Shown: in pieces, positions 37,901-49,608 of the stretch
Numbering within the stretch: position 1 is the first letter of the stretch
Layout of the letters: each line of letters begins with the position of its first letter
Source of the DNA: Rhizobium sp. FKY42
GTDB taxonomy: Bacteria; Pseudomonadota; Alphaproteobacteria; Rhizobiales; Rhizobiaceae
DNA length: 64,000 bases
Direction of reading: 5' to 3'
NCBI RefSeq assembly: GCF_005222835.1
Contig: NZ_STGA01000005.1
Location: 1-64,000, forward strand
Notes under the pieces: model-generated
What the model was told of the DNA's origin: nothing
What the model saw: only the letters and a program-made list of their open reading frames with translations
Databases searched by the model: none
Translations under genes and position numbers: made by a program

Positions 37901-38462
37901 CGTTTCGCCGCTATTTGGAGAGAAAGAGGCCAGCAATCTGGCATTGCAAAAAGGTTTGCTGACCCATCGCATGCTCCAGATGCTGCCCAACCTTCCGCGC
38001 GAAGATTGGGATAAAGCGGCATTACGCTATCTCGAACGGGCCGCTTACTTTTGGCCGAAAGAAGAGCGGCAATCTCTCCATCATTCGGTGCTGGCTGTTC
38101 TCCGCGAACCAGCATTGGCACCCTTGTTTTCTGAAAAGGCTCAAGCAGAAGTCTCCATCATGGGAACTCTTTCCATGAACGGGCGCGACTATGCGGTCTC
38201 GGGACGTATCGACCGCTTGGCAATAGGGCCGGACGGAGAGGTGATCGTTCTGGATTACAAGACGAACCGATTCGTGCCGCGAAGTGAGGAAGAGGTCGCT
38301 TTTGCCCATCGCGCCCAACTCGCTATCTACCGTGAAATTCTCAAACCGCTGTATCCAGGTCATAGAATTTCCTGCGTGCTGGTCTATACGGAGACAGCAA
38401 AAGTCATCACGCTTTCCACTGATGCGATTGAACGATCCCTTGCCGAACTGCGAACAAAGTGA
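34905..38462 (+). CDS. addA: double-strand break repair helicase AddA
   Basis: 1185-residue UvrD/RecB-like helicase and nuclease. Walker A is VSANAGSGKTHVLTQRV, motif II ILVDEAQDTSPVQW, motif III FAVGDEKQSIYSFQGA, motif V region IMTVHASKGLEAPIVFLVD, and motif VI YVGMTRAADRLVI. C-terminal nuclease VSGRIDRLAI ... VLDYKTNRF. The ATG at 34905 is chosen (AGGAGG nine bases upstream) over the frame reaching to 34782, which overlaps addB extensively. It forms an end-resection complex with AddB for RecA-dependent repair. Confidence 0.97.
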   Translation: MSETDLLSLDTDPQTWLSWTARQQALASSPTSSAWVSANAGSGKTHVLTQRVIRLLLSGCRPSAILCLTYTKAAASEMSNRVFQRLGEWAVLTDNDLAQRIEAIEGEYPDAIKLAEARRLFAKALETPGGLKIQTIHAFCEALLHQFPLEANVAGHFSVLDDASAQALLAEAKRSLLTATSLEAGSNLANAFTHVLDLGDESGLETLLSDIVANRGALRQFLAEAEKAGGIERALRAGFGLDASETEDSILADYWPIPSLADGRLTTYLELAQSDKGGAKSSEAAYLLQQVAEVRDSAERARLLDQVFLTQAGKPKADTSLFTKKMTAAAPGLELWMAEARDHVVTLRDRLSLVRMLRATLAALTLAMRLDEDYEELKRRRSLLDFEDLITRAAQLLAREGVGAWVHYKLDQGIDHILVDEAQDTSPVQWSIIQSLAEDFFTGESARPGTRTIFAVGDEKQSIYSFQGARPERFAEERMQTQKRVIRSGQIFNSVRLPLSFRSTADVLSAVDQVFSIPVHAKGLSAEGEPVIHRSNRIGHAGSVDLWETVIPEQSDLEEDWTAPFDSTPDQAPAAILAARIAHHIGEMVGRQTIIEEGKTRLIEPGDILVLVRKRDAFVNALTRALKRRGSIPVAGADRLRLTSHIAVQDLIALARFVLQPHDDLSLTAALKSPIFNLTEDQIFELAALRSETESVWKHLNDLADSADLSLSGVRDRLSRYRALSTEHTAHDFFARILGADGGRKQFLSRLGSEAGDVLDEFLSLALSHEDKSLPGLQSFISTLEADAPEIKREQDSGRNEVRIMTVHASKGLEAPIVFLVDSGSKAFISSHVPRFRFLKLNSKDIPAWVPLKSLANALTVQDDARLKDAAEEEYRRLLYVGMTRAADRLVICGYRGKHENDESWQAMVRQALSKDETRCTQTAFSGPDGDWNGYLWRESGIVLDVPGQMKSESEQDARPSSLPSELFKPLPPHRPLPRPLSPSGAGIMIEDEDGEAPFVSPLFGEKEASNLALQKGLLTHRMLQMLPNLPREDWDKAALRYLERAAYFWPKEERQSLHHSVLAVLREPALAPLFSEKAQAEVSIMGTLSMNGRDYAVSGRIDRLAIGPDGEVIVLDYKTNRFVPRSEEEVAFAHRAQLAIYREILKPLYPGHRISCVLVYTETAKVITLSTDAIERSLAELRTK

Positions 38463-38498
38463 GAGATCAGGATTGAATTTCAGGACCGCACACATCAC

Positions 38499-38510
38499 AT
38501 TGTGCACAAT
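38499..38510. promoter_or_regulatory. 12-bp palindrome ATTGTGCACAAT upstream of trxA
   Basis: Perfect dyad 24 bases before the trxA start, in the short addA-trxA gap. It could be an operator; no regulator is recognised. Confidence 0.3.
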
Positions 38511-38534
38511 AGAAATGCTTCAAAGGAGAGCCCC

Positions 38535-38855
38535 ATGGCTACCGTGAAAGTTGATGCCGCCAATTTCCAGGCTGAAGTGCTTGAATCGTCCGAACCAGTC
38601 GTGGTCGATTTCTGGGCAGAATGGTGCGGCCCGTGCAAGATGATCGCCCCAAGCCTTGAGGAAATCTCCACCGAACTGGCCGGCAAGGTCAAGATTGCCA
38701 AATTGAACATTGACGAAAACCCGGATCTGGCCGCCAAGTTCGGCGTTCGTTCAATTCCAACGCTTGCCATGTTCAAGGGCGGTGAAGTGGCCGATATCAA
38801 GGTTGGCGCCGCCCCGAAGACTGCGCTCTCCAGCTGGATTTCCGGCGCCGCTTGA
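38535..38855 (+). CDS. trxA: thioredoxin
   Basis: 106 residues, cytoplasmic disulfide reductase. Active site [19 protein letters not shown], then the cis-Pro segment [13 protein letters not shown]. The ATG at 38535 follows AAGGAGA; an 11-residue longer frame is rejected. Ends the plus-strand block. Confidence 0.98.
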   Translation: MATVKVDAANFQAEVLESSEPVVVDFWAEWCGPCKMIAPSLEEISTELAGKVKIAKLNIDENPDLAAKFGVRSIPTLAMFKGGEVADIKVGAAPKTALSSWISGAA

Positions 38856-38880
38856 AACCGTAAAACTCCAGAATAGATGA

Positions 38881-38907
38881 AAAACCCGGCCTTGCGCCGG
38901 GTTTTTT
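38881..38907 (+). terminator. intrinsic terminator of trxA
   Basis: AAAACCCGGC, loop of 5, GCCGGGTTTT plus further T: 6 GC-rich base pairs with flanking A/T tracts. Being symmetrical it can also serve folC, which ends 27 bases beyond on the other strand. Confidence 0.93.
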
Positions 38908-38933
38908 ATGCCGCTCTCATCTGTTCTTGAGCC

Positions 38934-40277
38934 TCACCGGGGCGGTGTGCCGTTATCTGCCAGCACATTTCCGGCCAGGTAGAGAGAACCGCCAATGAGA
39001 ATCCTCGGCGGGGCTGCGTCATCAAGTTGTCGCTCGGCAATTTCTTTCAGAGCATCCGCAACGCTGGACATGGGTTCGGCAACCAAGCCTGCATCATAGG
39101 CCGATGCTGCCAGCGCCACGGGATCCAATCCTGCATCGCTACCACGGATCGGAACCGTAAAGACCTGCTCGGCGATGTCTGTGAAGGCTCGAAAATAGTT
39201 GAGAGGGTCCTTCGTGTTCAGCATCCCGATGATCAGATAAAGCGGCCGGGGACGAAGTTCCTCAAAGGAGGCCATGGCTTCCGCAATCACCTCACCTGCG
39301 CCCGGATTATGACCACCGTCGACCCATATTTCGGCCTCTGTCGGCGCAAGGGCAACGAGTTCGCCGTCTGTCAGCTTCTGAAGGCGTCCGGGCCACTCGA
39401 CCGAGGTCATCGCTTTTTCCATCATGGCTTCGGATACATCAAAGCCAGCGGCCTTAACCGCACGGATGGCTGCAGCCGCATTGGACAACTGGTGTCGACC
39501 AGGAAGTCTCGGCAGTGGCAGATCCGCAAGACCGAACTCATCCTGATAAACGAGCCTGTTGAACTCCTCGTGGGCGGAATAGTCCTGGCCATAGACTGAT
39601 GTCGGACAGCCCATGCGCTCGGCCGTCGCCACCAGAACCGCTTCGGCCGCATCAAATTCCTGTCGTCCGATAACGACCGGACAGCCTTTTTTGATGATAC
39701 CGGCTTTTTCCGCAGCAATCAGCTCAACCCTGTCGCCGAGATAGGCCTGATGATCAAAAGAGATCGGCATGATGACAGACACTGCAGGATGGTCGATGAC
39801 GTTGGTACAATCGAGCCTGCCGCCCATCCCCACCTCCAGGATGACCGCATCGGCGGGTAGTTCGGAAAACAGCAGAAAACCTGCAGCCGTCAAGATCTCG
39901 AAAACCGTGATCGGCTCACCGGCATTGGCTACGGCGACCCGACGCAACGCATCCGCCAATAGTGCATCGTCCACCAGTTGCCCCGGCCCCTGACGCGAGC
40001 CGATGCGATAGCGCTCATGCCAGTTGACGAGATGCGGTGATGTATGGACATGCACCGCATGCCCGGCAGCTTCCAGAAGCGCACGGCAAAAGGCGCTGAC
40101 AGAGCCCTTACCGTTCGTGCCGGCGACATGAATGACGGGAGGCAAGCGCTGCTGCGGATTGCCTAGCACATGGAGCAGACGCCGCATCCGTCCAAGGGTC
40201 ATATCGTAACCCTTGGGATGCAGCGTCATCAGCTCGTTGATGACCTGTTCCGCCTCGCTAAGGGTAATGTCGTTCAT
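38934..40277 (-). CDS. folC: bifunctional folylpolyglutamate synthase / dihydrofolate synthase
   Basis: 447 residues, Mur-ligase fold. ATP loop HVAGTNGKGSVSAF, VHTSPHLVNWHERYRIG, EVGMGGRLDCTNVID with catalytic residues, and C-terminal VDGGHNPGAGEVIAEAM. Adds glutamate to dihydropteroate and folates. It lies 40 bases downstream of accD, an arrangement (trpFBA-accD-folC) conserved widely in proteobacteria. Confidence 0.96.
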   Translation of the reverse strand: MNDITLSEAEQVINELMTLHPKGYDMTLGRMRRLLHVLGNPQQRLPPVIHVAGTNGKGSVSAFCRALLEAAGHAVHVHTSPHLVNWHERYRIGSRQGPGQLVDDALLADALRRVAVANAGEPITVFEILTAAGFLLFSELPADAVILEVGMGGRLDCTNVIDHPAVSVIMPISFDHQAYLGDRVELIAAEKAGIIKKGCPVVIGRQEFDAAEAVLVATAERMGCPTSVYGQDYSAHEEFNRLVYQDEFGLADLPLPRLPGRHQLSNAAAAIRAVKAAGFDVSEAMMEKAMTSVEWPGRLQKLTDGELVALAPTEAEIWVDGGHNPGAGEVIAEAMASFEELRPRPLYLIIGMLNTKDPLNYFRAFTDIAEQVFTVPIRGSDAGLDPVALAASAYDAGLVAEPMSSVADALKEIAERQLDDAAPPRILIGGSLYLAGNVLADNGTPPR

Positions 40278-40317
40278 GCAAGTCCCCGAGGCTTATGCTT
40301 CTGTCGTCCGTCCGCGC

Positions 40318-41202
40318 TCAGGCGGACAGAGCTACAGACTGATCGTTGTTGGCTGGCTGCTTCAGCATGATCTTGAGAAGGCTTGCAAGTGTCGGCGCAA
40401 GATCATGACGCTTGACAACCATATCCACCATGCCGTGTTCGAGCAGGTATTCAGAGGTCTGGAAGCCTTCCGGCAGCTTTTCGCGCAGGGTTTGTTCGAT
40501 CACACGCTTACCGGCGAAGCCAATTTCAGCACCTGGCTCGGCAATATGCACGTCGCCCAGCATTGCGTAAGAGGCTGTAACGCCACCGGTCGTCGGGTTT
40601 GTCAAGACCACGATATAGGGGAGACCCGCTTCCTTCACCATGTTGACGGCGACCGTTGTGCGTGGGAGCTGCATCAGCGATAGAATGCCTTCCTGCATAC
40701 GGGCGCCACCAGAGGCTGGGAAAATAACCAGCGGGCATTTTTCCGCCAATGCCCGTTCGGCTGCCTTCACGATTGCTTCGCCCGCCGCCATGCCCAGCGA
40801 ACCACCGATGAAGTTGAATTCATGCACCACCGCCACGAGCTTGACGCCGCGCACTTTTCCAAGACCAGCAAGGATCGTGTCATCCTGCTCGGTCTTGACA
40901 CGGCTGTCCTTGAGGCGGTCGCTGTACTTCTTGGAGTCACGAAACTTCAGCGGATCTTGAGCGACCTTCGGCTGCGGCAGGTTTTCATAAACGCCACCAT
41001 CGAAAAGATCGGTCAGCCGTGCCTTGGCCGGCATTTTCATGTGGAAGCCAGATGCGGGGATGACCCACTTGTTTTCTTCCAGATCCTTATGGAACACCAT
41101 TTCACCCGTTTCCGGGCACTTGATCCATAGATTTTCCGGCACTTCCCGGCGGCCCAGCATCGAGTTGATCTTTGGGCGCACATAGTTGGTGATCCAGTTC
41201 AC
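40318..41202 (-). CDS. accD: acetyl-CoA carboxylase carboxyltransferase subunit beta
   Basis: 294 residues. Transfers carboxyl from biotin to acetyl-CoA with AccA, for fatty-acid synthesis. Carboxyltransferase core: [64 protein letters not shown]. The N-terminal zinc ribbon is degenerate: only Cys29 (KCPET) remains, and the positions of the other three usual cysteines hold Thr, Ile and Ser. Last but one gene of the trp-acc-fol group. Confidence 0.96.
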   Translation of the reverse strand: MNWITNYVRPKINSMLGRREVPENLWIKCPETGEMVFHKDLEENKWVIPASGFHMKMPAKARLTDLFDGGVYENLPQPKVAQDPLKFRDSKKYSDRLKDSRVKTEQDDTILAGLGKVRGVKLVAVVHEFNFIGGSLGMAAGEAIVKAAERALAEKCPLVIFPASGGARMQEGILSLMQLPRTTVAVNMVKEAGLPYIVVLTNPTTGGVTASYAMLGDVHIAEPGAEIGFAGKRVIEQTLREKLPEGFQTSEYLLEHGMVDMVVKRHDLAPTLASLLKIMLKQPANNDQSVALSA

Positions 41203-41241
41203 TGGCAGAACTCCTGATTGACCATCGTCAATGTGGTTATC

Positions 41242-42081
41242 TTACTCGGCTGCGACAAGACGTGCGGACCGCACGCCACTCGCAAGCCCGCGAACAAGCG
41301 TCGCGACGGCTGAAATCGTATGCTCGGTGGCCGCGCCATCCGCAGTCAGGCTACCTGCAACCTGCGCAACAATGGCGGAGCCGACGACGACTCCATCCGC
41401 GGCGGCACCGATTGCCTTGGCATGATCGGCTGTCTTGACGCCAAAGCCAACGCAGACCGGTAAATCCGTATGAGATTTGATGCGGTGGACGGCACCCGCG
41501 ATCTTGGAGAGATCCGGGAGCGCCGAGCCGGTGATACCGTTCATCGAAACGTAATAGACAAAGCCGGATGTGTTTTCGAGCACCTTGGGGAGGCGGCGAT
41601 CATCGGTCGTCGGCGTTGCGAGACGAATGAAGTTGATGTCTCGCGCAAGCGCCGGGATGCAAAGTTCGTCGTCCATTTCCGGTGGCAGGTCGACAACGAT
41701 CAGGCCGTCGATGCCGGCCGCGACCGCTTCATCCAGGAAGGTTTCGACGCCCATGTTGTAGATGGGATTGTAATAACCCATCAGGACAATCGGCGTGTTC
41801 TGATCTGTCATGCGGAACTCACGCGCCATGTCCAGCGTACGCGCCAGTGTCTGGCCCTTTGCCAAGGCACGGTGGCCGGCCATCTGGATTGCGGGGCCAT
41901 CGGCCATCGGATCCGAGAAAGGCATGCCAAGCTCGATCACATCCGCGCCGGCTTCCGGAAGAGCCTTCATGATACCCAGCGAGGTGTCAAAATCGGGATC
42001 GCCTCCCATGAAATATGTGATGAGCGCCGGGCGTCCTTCAGCCTTCAGATCGGCGAAACGCTTGTCCATACGTGCAGTCAT
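41242..42081 (-). CDS. trpA: tryptophan synthase subunit alpha
   Basis: 279-residue TIM barrel that cleaves indole-3-glycerol phosphate. Catalytic Glu and Asp lie in [19 protein letters not shown] and [10 protein letters not shown]. Phosphate-binding [13 protein letters not shown] and VVGSAIV. Starts 2 bases after trpB. Confidence 0.97.
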   Translation of the reverse strand: MTARMDKRFADLKAEGRPALITYFMGGDPDFDTSLGIMKALPEAGADVIELGMPFSDPMADGPAIQMAGHRALAKGQTLARTLDMAREFRMTDQNTPIVLMGYYNPIYNMGVETFLDEAVAAGIDGLIVVDLPPEMDDELCIPALARDINFIRLATPTTDDRRLPKVLENTSGFVYYVSMNGITGSALPDLSKIAGAVHRIKSHTDLPVCVGFGVKTADHAKAIGAAADGVVVGSAIVAQVAGSLTADGAATEHTISAVATLVRGLASGVRSARLVAAE

Positions 42082-42083
42082 GA

Positions 42084-43304
42084 TCAGAGACCCATTCCAA
42101 GAATTTTGCCGACAGTGAAGATGTCCTTGTCGCCACGGCCACAGAGGTTCATCAGAATGATCTGGTCCTTGTCCATCTTCGGCGCACGCTTGATGACTTC
42201 CGCCAGGGCATGGCTCGGTTCCAGCGCCGGGATAATGCCCTCAGTGCGGGTGAGGAGCTGGAATGCTGCCAGCGCTTCGTCATCCTTGATCGGTACATAT
42301 TCGACCCGGCCTGTATCCTTCAGCCAGGAATGCTCCGGTCCGATACCCGGATAATCGAGACCAGCAGAGATGGAATGGCCTTCCTTGATCTGGCCGTCAT
42401 TATCCTGCAGCAGATAAGTACGGTTGCCGTGAAGAACGCCGGGACGGCCTGCGGTGAGTGAAGCACAGTGCTCCTCGCCTTCAAGACCCTTACCGCCTGC
42501 TTCAACGCCGACGATGCTGACCGCATCATCATCCAGGAAGGGATGGAACAGACCGATCGCGTTTGAGCCCCCGCCGACTGCTGCAACCAGCATATCGGGC
42601 AGGCGCCCTTCGGCTGCCAGCATCTGTTCGCGTGCTTCCTTGCCGATGACCGACTGGAATTCTCGAACCATTTCCGGATAGGGGTGCGGACCTGCCGCCG
42701 TACCGATGATGTAATAGGTGTCATCAACATTGGTGACCCAATCACGCAACGCTTCGTTCATGGCATCTTTCAGCGTGCCATGACCAGAGGTCACAGGCTT
42801 CACTTCAGCGCCCAAAAGCTTCATACGGAAAACGTTCGGGGCCTGCCGCTCGACGTCCGTTGCACCCATGTAGACGACGCAAGGCAGACCGAAACGGGCG
42901 GCAACCGTTGCAGAGGCCACGCCATGCTGACCGGCACCCGTCTCTGCAATGATGCGCTTCTTGCCCATACGCTTTGCAAGCAGGATCTGGCCGATACAGT
43001 TGTTGATCTTGTGGCTGCCGGTGTGGTTCAGCTCATCGCGCTTGAAGTAAATCTTCGCGCCACCAAGTTCGGCTGTCAGACGCTCTGCGAAATAAAGCGG
43101 GCTTGGACGACCTATGTAATGCGTGCCCAGATGCGCCAGTTCCTTCTGGAATTCCACATCAGTCTTTGCCTTGTTCCACTCGTCCTGCAAATCAAGGATG
43201 AGAGGCATCAGGGTTTCAGCGACGAAACGGCCGCCATAGATGCCAAAACGACCGTCCTCATCGGGACCGGCGCGAAACGAATTCGGCTTGAGCGGCTGGT
43301 TCAC
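42084..43304 (-). CDS. trpB: tryptophan synthase subunit beta
   Basis: PLP enzyme, 406 residues. PLP lysine in [26 protein letters not shown] containing the catalytic Glu, and the phosphate loop VGGGSNAIG. The start is the GTG at 43304-43302, read as the MNQPLKPN N-terminus, with GAGGGAG upstream; it overlaps the trpF stop (GTGA). Confidence 0.97.
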   Translation of the reverse strand: MNQPLKPNSFRAGPDEDGRFGIYGGRFVAETLMPLILDLQDEWNKAKTDVEFQKELAHLGTHYIGRPSPLYFAERLTAELGGAKIYFKRDELNHTGSHKINNCIGQILLAKRMGKKRIIAETGAGQHGVASATVAARFGLPCVVYMGATDVERQAPNVFRMKLLGAEVKPVTSGHGTLKDAMNEALRDWVTNVDDTYYIIGTAAGPHPYPEMVREFQSVIGKEAREQMLAAEGRLPDMLVAAVGGGSNAIGLFHPFLDDDAVSIVGVEAGGKGLEGEEHCASLTAGRPGVLHGNRTYLLQDNDGQIKEGHSISAGLDYPGIGPEHSWLKDTGRVEYVPIKDDEALAAFQLLTRTEGIIPALEPSHALAEVIKRAPKMDKDQIILMNLCGRGDKDIFTVGKILGMGL

Positions 43305-43972
43305 TGTGCAACTCCCTCTGATGCATTTAGCCGCCATTTTTCGATTGCATCAAAAAAGGCGTTCATCTTGTCCAGATCCTTCACACCAGGCGCGCTTTCC
43401 ACGCCGGAGGAAATATCGATGCCGGGAGCGTGGGTCTTGGACAGCGCCACTCCCACATTCTCCTTGTTAAGGCCACCGGAAAGCATGTAATCCACGCCTT
43501 CGTCAAGCGCAGCCATGATATCCCAGTCAAACGAGACACCATTACCGCCCGGAAGCTCTGAACCGGTTGGCGGCTTCGCGTCGAACAGAAAACGATCGGC
43601 GAGCCCTTCGTAGGTTTCGATCTTGCGCAGATCATCGACCGTGCGCACGGAAAAAGCCTTCATCACCGGCAGCCCAAACACGGCCTTGATGTTCAGGACG
43701 CGTTCAGCGGTTTCGCTACCATGAAGCTGGAGGATGTCCGGCTTTAGGAAGGCAATGATTTCTTCCAGTTCCTCATTATCCGCATCGACGGTTACGGCAA
43801 CGATCTTCGCCTTGCCGCGCACAAGATCGGCAAGCGTTCCGGCAAAAAGCGGATCGATATGGCGCGGGCTTTTTTCAAAGAAAATGAAGCCGATATGCGT
43901 AGCGCCCCGGGCGACGGCCAGATTAACCGCGTCAGGCGTCTTGAGACCACAAATTTTAATGTCTGGTTTCAT
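43301..43972 (-). CDS. trpF: phosphoribosylanthranilate isomerase
   Basis: 223-residue TIM barrel, third step of tryptophan synthesis. Catalytic Cys in [11 protein letters not shown] and Asp in [17 protein letters not shown] and [10 protein letters not shown] are family blocks. Chosen start ATG 43972 (MKPDIKICG); a TTG at 44002 would add ten residues that do not look conserved. First gene of trpFBA-accD-folC; trpE/G/D/C are not in the window. Confidence 0.96.
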   Translation of the reverse strand: MKPDIKICGLKTPDAVNLAVARGATHIGFIFFEKSPRHIDPLFAGTLADLVRGKAKIVAVTVDADNEELEEIIAFLKPDILQLHGSETAERVLNIKAVFGLPVMKAFSVRTVDDLRKIETYEGLADRFLFDAKPPTGSELPGGNGVSFDWDIMAALDEGVDYMLSGGLNKENVGVALSKTHAPGIDISSGVESAPGVKDLDKMNAFFDAIEKWRLNASEGVAQ

Positions 43973-44028
43973 GATGGCGAAGTGACACGAATCGAGGTTC
44001 AAGTCGAGAAAAATAGGATGGGCAAGCG

Positions 44029-44799
44029 TTATCCCTTCTCACCGAAGTCAAGCGCGTGCAGCTGCGACCCATTAGTTTTCAACCAGCGACGTGCCTCCTC
44101 AGTGCGAGGACAAAGTGACTTGCAGAGCGCCCAGAAGGCCGGACCGTGGTTCATCTCGCGCAAATGCGCCACTTCGTGGGCTGCGAGGTAATCTATGACG
44201 AAATCCGGCGCCATGACTATACGCCATGAAAAGGATAGATTGCCGTCCCAGGTGCAGGAGCCCCAGCGACTACGGGTGTCTTTCATGGTGATGGAGCGTA
44301 TCGATCTGCCGATGCTCGCAGCATGATAGGCGGCCAGGCGTTCCAGATCATAACGCGCCTCTTTTTTCAAAAAGGCGGATAGTCTCCGAGCCACATGATC
44401 TTCCAGGCCGCTAACCCGAATGACCGACTCTCCACCTTCCATGCCAACTTCCGTCAGACCGCGTAGTGTTCCTGTGTGGACAATCCGATGCAGATTTCCA
44501 CGCAAGGGAAGCCGCATGCCCGGGCGAATTGTCTGATCACCGCTGAACTTGGCCAGCTTGGTTCGTAACCAGCCATCGTGCCGGACGAGAAAGTCTTCAA
44601 CTTCCCTGCTTTTCAGGCCACGCGGGATCGTCAGCTTCAAACCGCGCCCGCCCGCATCGATACGCAATGTCATCCGGCTGGCGGTCGCGTGTTCCTTGAT
44701 GACGAGCGGCATAATGCGTTCGCCGACCTGGAGCGAACGTTCCTCAACGCGAAGCGGCTTCGGTTTTTTTCGGACGGGTTTTCGGAGAAGTGAAAACAT
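44029..44799 (-). CDS. YgjP/DUF45-like zinc metallopeptidase
   Basis: 256 residues with no export signal visible. The C-terminal part shows the YgjP-like signature: SRWGSCTWDGNLSFSWRIVM followed by AAHEVAHLREMNHGPAFW, giving the zinc-binding HExxH plus a downstream His. Physiological substrate unknown. It lies 56 bases upstream of trpF on the same strand. Confidence 0.9.
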   Translation of the reverse strand: MFSLLRKPVRKKPKPLRVEERSLQVGERIMPLVIKEHATASRMTLRIDAGGRGLKLTIPRGLKSREVEDFLVRHDGWLRTKLAKFSGDQTIRPGMRLPLRGNLHRIVHTGTLRGLTEVGMEGGESVIRVSGLEDHVARRLSAFLKKEARYDLERLAAYHAASIGRSIRSITMKDTRSRWGSCTWDGNLSFSWRIVMAPDFVIDYLAAHEVAHLREMNHGPAFWALCKSLCPRTEEARRWLKTNGSQLHALDFGEKG

Positions 44800-44837
44800 G
44801 GACTTGTTCTAGCTGATTCGCGCGAGCATTTGACAGC

Positions 44838-44865
44838 AAAACACCGGCACCTTGTGGTGCCGGTG
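44838..44865 (-). terminator. intrinsic terminator of the DUF2852 gene
   Basis: 10-bp stem CACCGGCACC / GGTGCCGGTG with a 4-base loop, followed on the minus strand by TTTT. Located 35 bases past the DUF2852 stop. Confidence 0.9.
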
Positions 44866-44899
44866 ACAGTGTTCAAAATGCTATGCAAAACGCCTTTCC

Positions 44900-45319
44900 T
44901 TATGCGGTCGGATAATGCGTTTCCGGACCTCTGTTGGAACGTTCACGCATAAAGCGGTCGAACTCTTCCTGATCCTTTGCACGACGCAGTTCCCGCAAAT
45001 AGCTGTCGAACTCATCACGCATTTCATCAAGCTTGCGACGTTGCTCTTCAATCCGGTCCATTTCTGCCTTGCGCCAGTCGTCGAACGCAACATTGCCCGT
45101 TGAGTAGGACGGGCCATAGCGACGGCCAGATCTGCGGAAAGACCAGAACATCCCATTAGCACGTTCATTTGCGGTCCGCTTGAAATCGCGCAAACGTTCG
45201 CCGAACAGGATGTATGCGAGCATTGCTAGACCCAACGGCCAGAAAATGACGAAGCCGAGAACCATCAGTGCGATGGTTGCCGGAGTCCAATCCGGACGGA
45301 TCAATGCTGACTGATTCAT
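44900..45319 (-). CDS. DUF2852 domain membrane protein
   Basis: 139 residues. One hydrophobic segment near residues 11-35 (TIALMVLGFVIFWPLGLAMLAYILFG), then a long charged C-terminal part predicted as coiled coil (RKAEMDRIEEQRRKLDEMRDEF continues with many Arg/Glu). It matches DUF2852. Starts at ATG 45319 with GAGG about 10 bases upstream. Flanked by terminators on both sides, so it is its own transcription unit. Function unknown. Confidence 0.88.
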   Translation of the reverse strand: MNQSALIRPDWTPATIALMVLGFVIFWPLGLAMLAYILFGERLRDFKRTANERANGMFWSFRRSGRRYGPSYSTGNVAFDDWRKAEMDRIEEQRRKLDEMRDEFDSYLRELRRAKDQEEFDRFMRERSNRGPETHYPTA

Positions 45320-45341
45320 GGGTTGCACTACCTCTTTTCTC

Positions 45342-45364
45342 AAAAAGCCCGCGGTATGCGGGCC
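45342..45364 (-). terminator. intrinsic terminator of phaZ
   Basis: GCCCGC / GCGGGC stem with a 5-base loop, and on the minus strand a following TTTTT. It lies between phaZ and DUF2852, just upstream of the DUF2852 start. Confidence 0.85.
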
Positions 45365-45474
45365 TTTCGAGATTCGATGTGGTTAGTGCGCCGACCCGCT
45401 TCAAGAACATGCTATTCACAATCGGTGAAGCCATTGGTCGCATTTTCTGAATTCGTCGTGAGCAAAAGATCCGG

Positions 45475-46755
45475 TCAGCCGCTCTTTCCGCCCTTGATAA
45501 CCCGTGGAGGAGCGTTCTTGCGTAGTGCCTTTGAATGTTCGCGCGTGAAGGAAAGAATGCGTGGAGCGATTTCACGACGGAAGCGAGAACCGTTGAACAC
45601 GCCGTAGTGGCCGACATCAGGTTGCACATAATGCATCCGCATCTCTGCGGGAATATTGGAGCAAATCGTTTGTGCAGCATGGGTCTGACCCACGCCGGAG
45701 ATATCATCATTCTCGCCCTCGATCGTCAGAAGAGCGACGTTTTTGATCGCCTTCGTATCGACGGGGTTTGTCCGATGCATCATGTCGCCCTTTGGCAAAG
45801 CGTGCTTGATGAAAACGGTGTCCACCGTTTGCAGGTAGAACTCCGCTGTCAAATCCATGACTGCCAGATATTCGTCGTAGAAGTCGCGATGCTTTTCCGC
45901 TGACTCACCGTCGTTCTTCACCAGATGTTCGTAGAATTCCTTGTGGGCGATCAGGTGACGGTCGAGGTTCATCGACATGAAGCCGGACAATTGCAGGAAA
46001 CCTGGATAGACAGGCCGCATGAAACCGGCGAGCGGCCACGGCACCGTCATGATGACGTTGTCCTTGAACCACTTGAGCGGCCGATCCTGCGCCAGCTGGT
46101 TGACCGCCGTAGGATTAATGCGCGTGTCGATCGGTCCGCCCATCAACGTCATGGAGGAAGGCACGAATGGATCATTGGCGGCGTCCATGACTGCAACAGC
46201 AGCAAGAACCGGAACGGACGGCTGACAAACCGCGACCACATGCGTATCCGGACCAAGGTGATGGAGCATCTCGATCACATAATCGATGTAATCATCGAGA
46301 TCGAAACTACCTTCCGTGATCGGAACGTTGCGGGCATCCTGCCAATCTGTGATGTAGACATCCGCGCCTTGCATCAGAGCTTCGACCGTGCCGCGCAGCA
46401 GTGTCGCATAATGGCCGGACATCGGCGCAACAATGAGAATTCTAGGGTCGGGCACGCGGGACGCCGGAAGTGCGCGCTCGAAATGGAGAAGGTTGCAGAA
46501 TGGCTTTGACCAGACCACCTTTTCTGTGACCTTGACGGTATGCCCATCCACAGTAGTGGTCGGCAGACCAAACTCCGGCTTTCCATAGCGACGTGTGGCG
46601 CGCTCGAACACTTCCAACGACGCTGAGACACTTCTGCCCAGCGGAGTTTGCGAAAGTGGATTAAGAGGATTGCTGTAGAAGAAGCGCATGGCTTCTGTCG
46701 AGGCGCGCAGGGGCGCCATCGCGGCGTGGTTCAACTCATAAAGTTGGTAGAACAT
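45475..46755 (-). CDS. phaZ: intracellular polyhydroxyalkanoate depolymerase
   Basis: 426 residues, no signal peptide; intracellular PHB depolymerase family. The typical N-terminus MFYQLYELNHAAMAPLRAS is present. The nucleophile region is VVAVCQPSVPVLAAV, where Cys takes the place of the usual lipase Ser. DISGVGQT and DVGHYGVFNG carry the likely Asp and His of the triad. It mobilises stored polyhydroxybutyrate. AAAGGTGG lies upstream of the ATG at 46755. No synthase or phasin genes are nearby. Confidence 0.95.
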   Translation of the reverse strand: MFYQLYELNHAAMAPLRASTEAMRFFYSNPLNPLSQTPLGRSVSASLEVFERATRRYGKPEFGLPTTTVDGHTVKVTEKVVWSKPFCNLLHFERALPASRVPDPRILIVAPMSGHYATLLRGTVEALMQGADVYITDWQDARNVPITEGSFDLDDYIDYVIEMLHHLGPDTHVVAVCQPSVPVLAAVAVMDAANDPFVPSSMTLMGGPIDTRINPTAVNQLAQDRPLKWFKDNVIMTVPWPLAGFMRPVYPGFLQLSGFMSMNLDRHLIAHKEFYEHLVKNDGESAEKHRDFYDEYLAVMDLTAEFYLQTVDTVFIKHALPKGDMMHRTNPVDTKAIKNVALLTIEGENDDISGVGQTHAAQTICSNIPAEMRMHYVQPDVGHYGVFNGSRFRREIAPRILSFTREHSKALRKNAPPRVIKGGKSG

Positions 46756-46999
46756 GCGATCGCCACCTTTCTTCTTTTCCTTCGTCTGAAGCAGAAAATT
46801 CCGTCAGACATGAGTAGCACGTGAAAAGTAAACTAACAGGAAGTGCCTGCAGCGCAACATATTGACGCGATGGCCCTTGGTGGTGCGCTGACTTTCGCCT
46901 GTTGCAATGCATCAAATCGGCAGAAGAGCGATTGCTCCCTGCAGAAAAAATGCAGCGTTTTCCGTGAGTAAAGTGAGACTTTTTTGTAATGGGCGACCG

Positions 47000-47015
47000 T
47001 GTTTCACGTGAATCA
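47000..47015. other. parS: parS-like site (left member of inverted pair)
   Basis: TGTTTCACGTGAATCA, one mismatch to the 16-bp consensus TGTTTCACGTGAAACA. ParB-binding function is inferred from the consensus. Confidence 0.7.
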
Positions 47016-47026
47016 ATCCACAGAAA

Positions 47027-47042
47027 AGATTCACGTGAAACA
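47027..47042. other. parS: parS-like site (right member of inverted pair)
   Basis: AGATTCACGTGAAACA, two mismatches to consensus. Bases 47028-47042 are the exact reverse complement of 47000-47014, with a 13-base spacer. Confidence 0.65.
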
Positions 47043-47050
47043 AAAATTGA

Positions 47051-49480
<2,430 letters not shown>

Positions 49481-49608
49481 TCAACTTTCTTGTTCTTTGG
49501 CTGTGCACGGTGGGCGGCGAATCACCGTTGTCCTGAAGCGGACTATAGAAATTTCCTGCCAGGTTTCCAAAGCGGCAAGCCTCGAAAACCGGGGATGACC
49601 AGCCCGGA

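Larger units (their letters stand above)
46756..47050. other. intergenic region between gyrB and phaZ with a parS-like pair
   Basis: 295 bases without a gene. It must hold the phaZ promoter and the end of the gyrB transcript. The only strong structure is the 15-bp inverted repeat at 47000-47042 made of two parS-like sequences. A minor CTGCA / TGCAG hairpin lies around 46940-46960. Confidence 0.6.
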
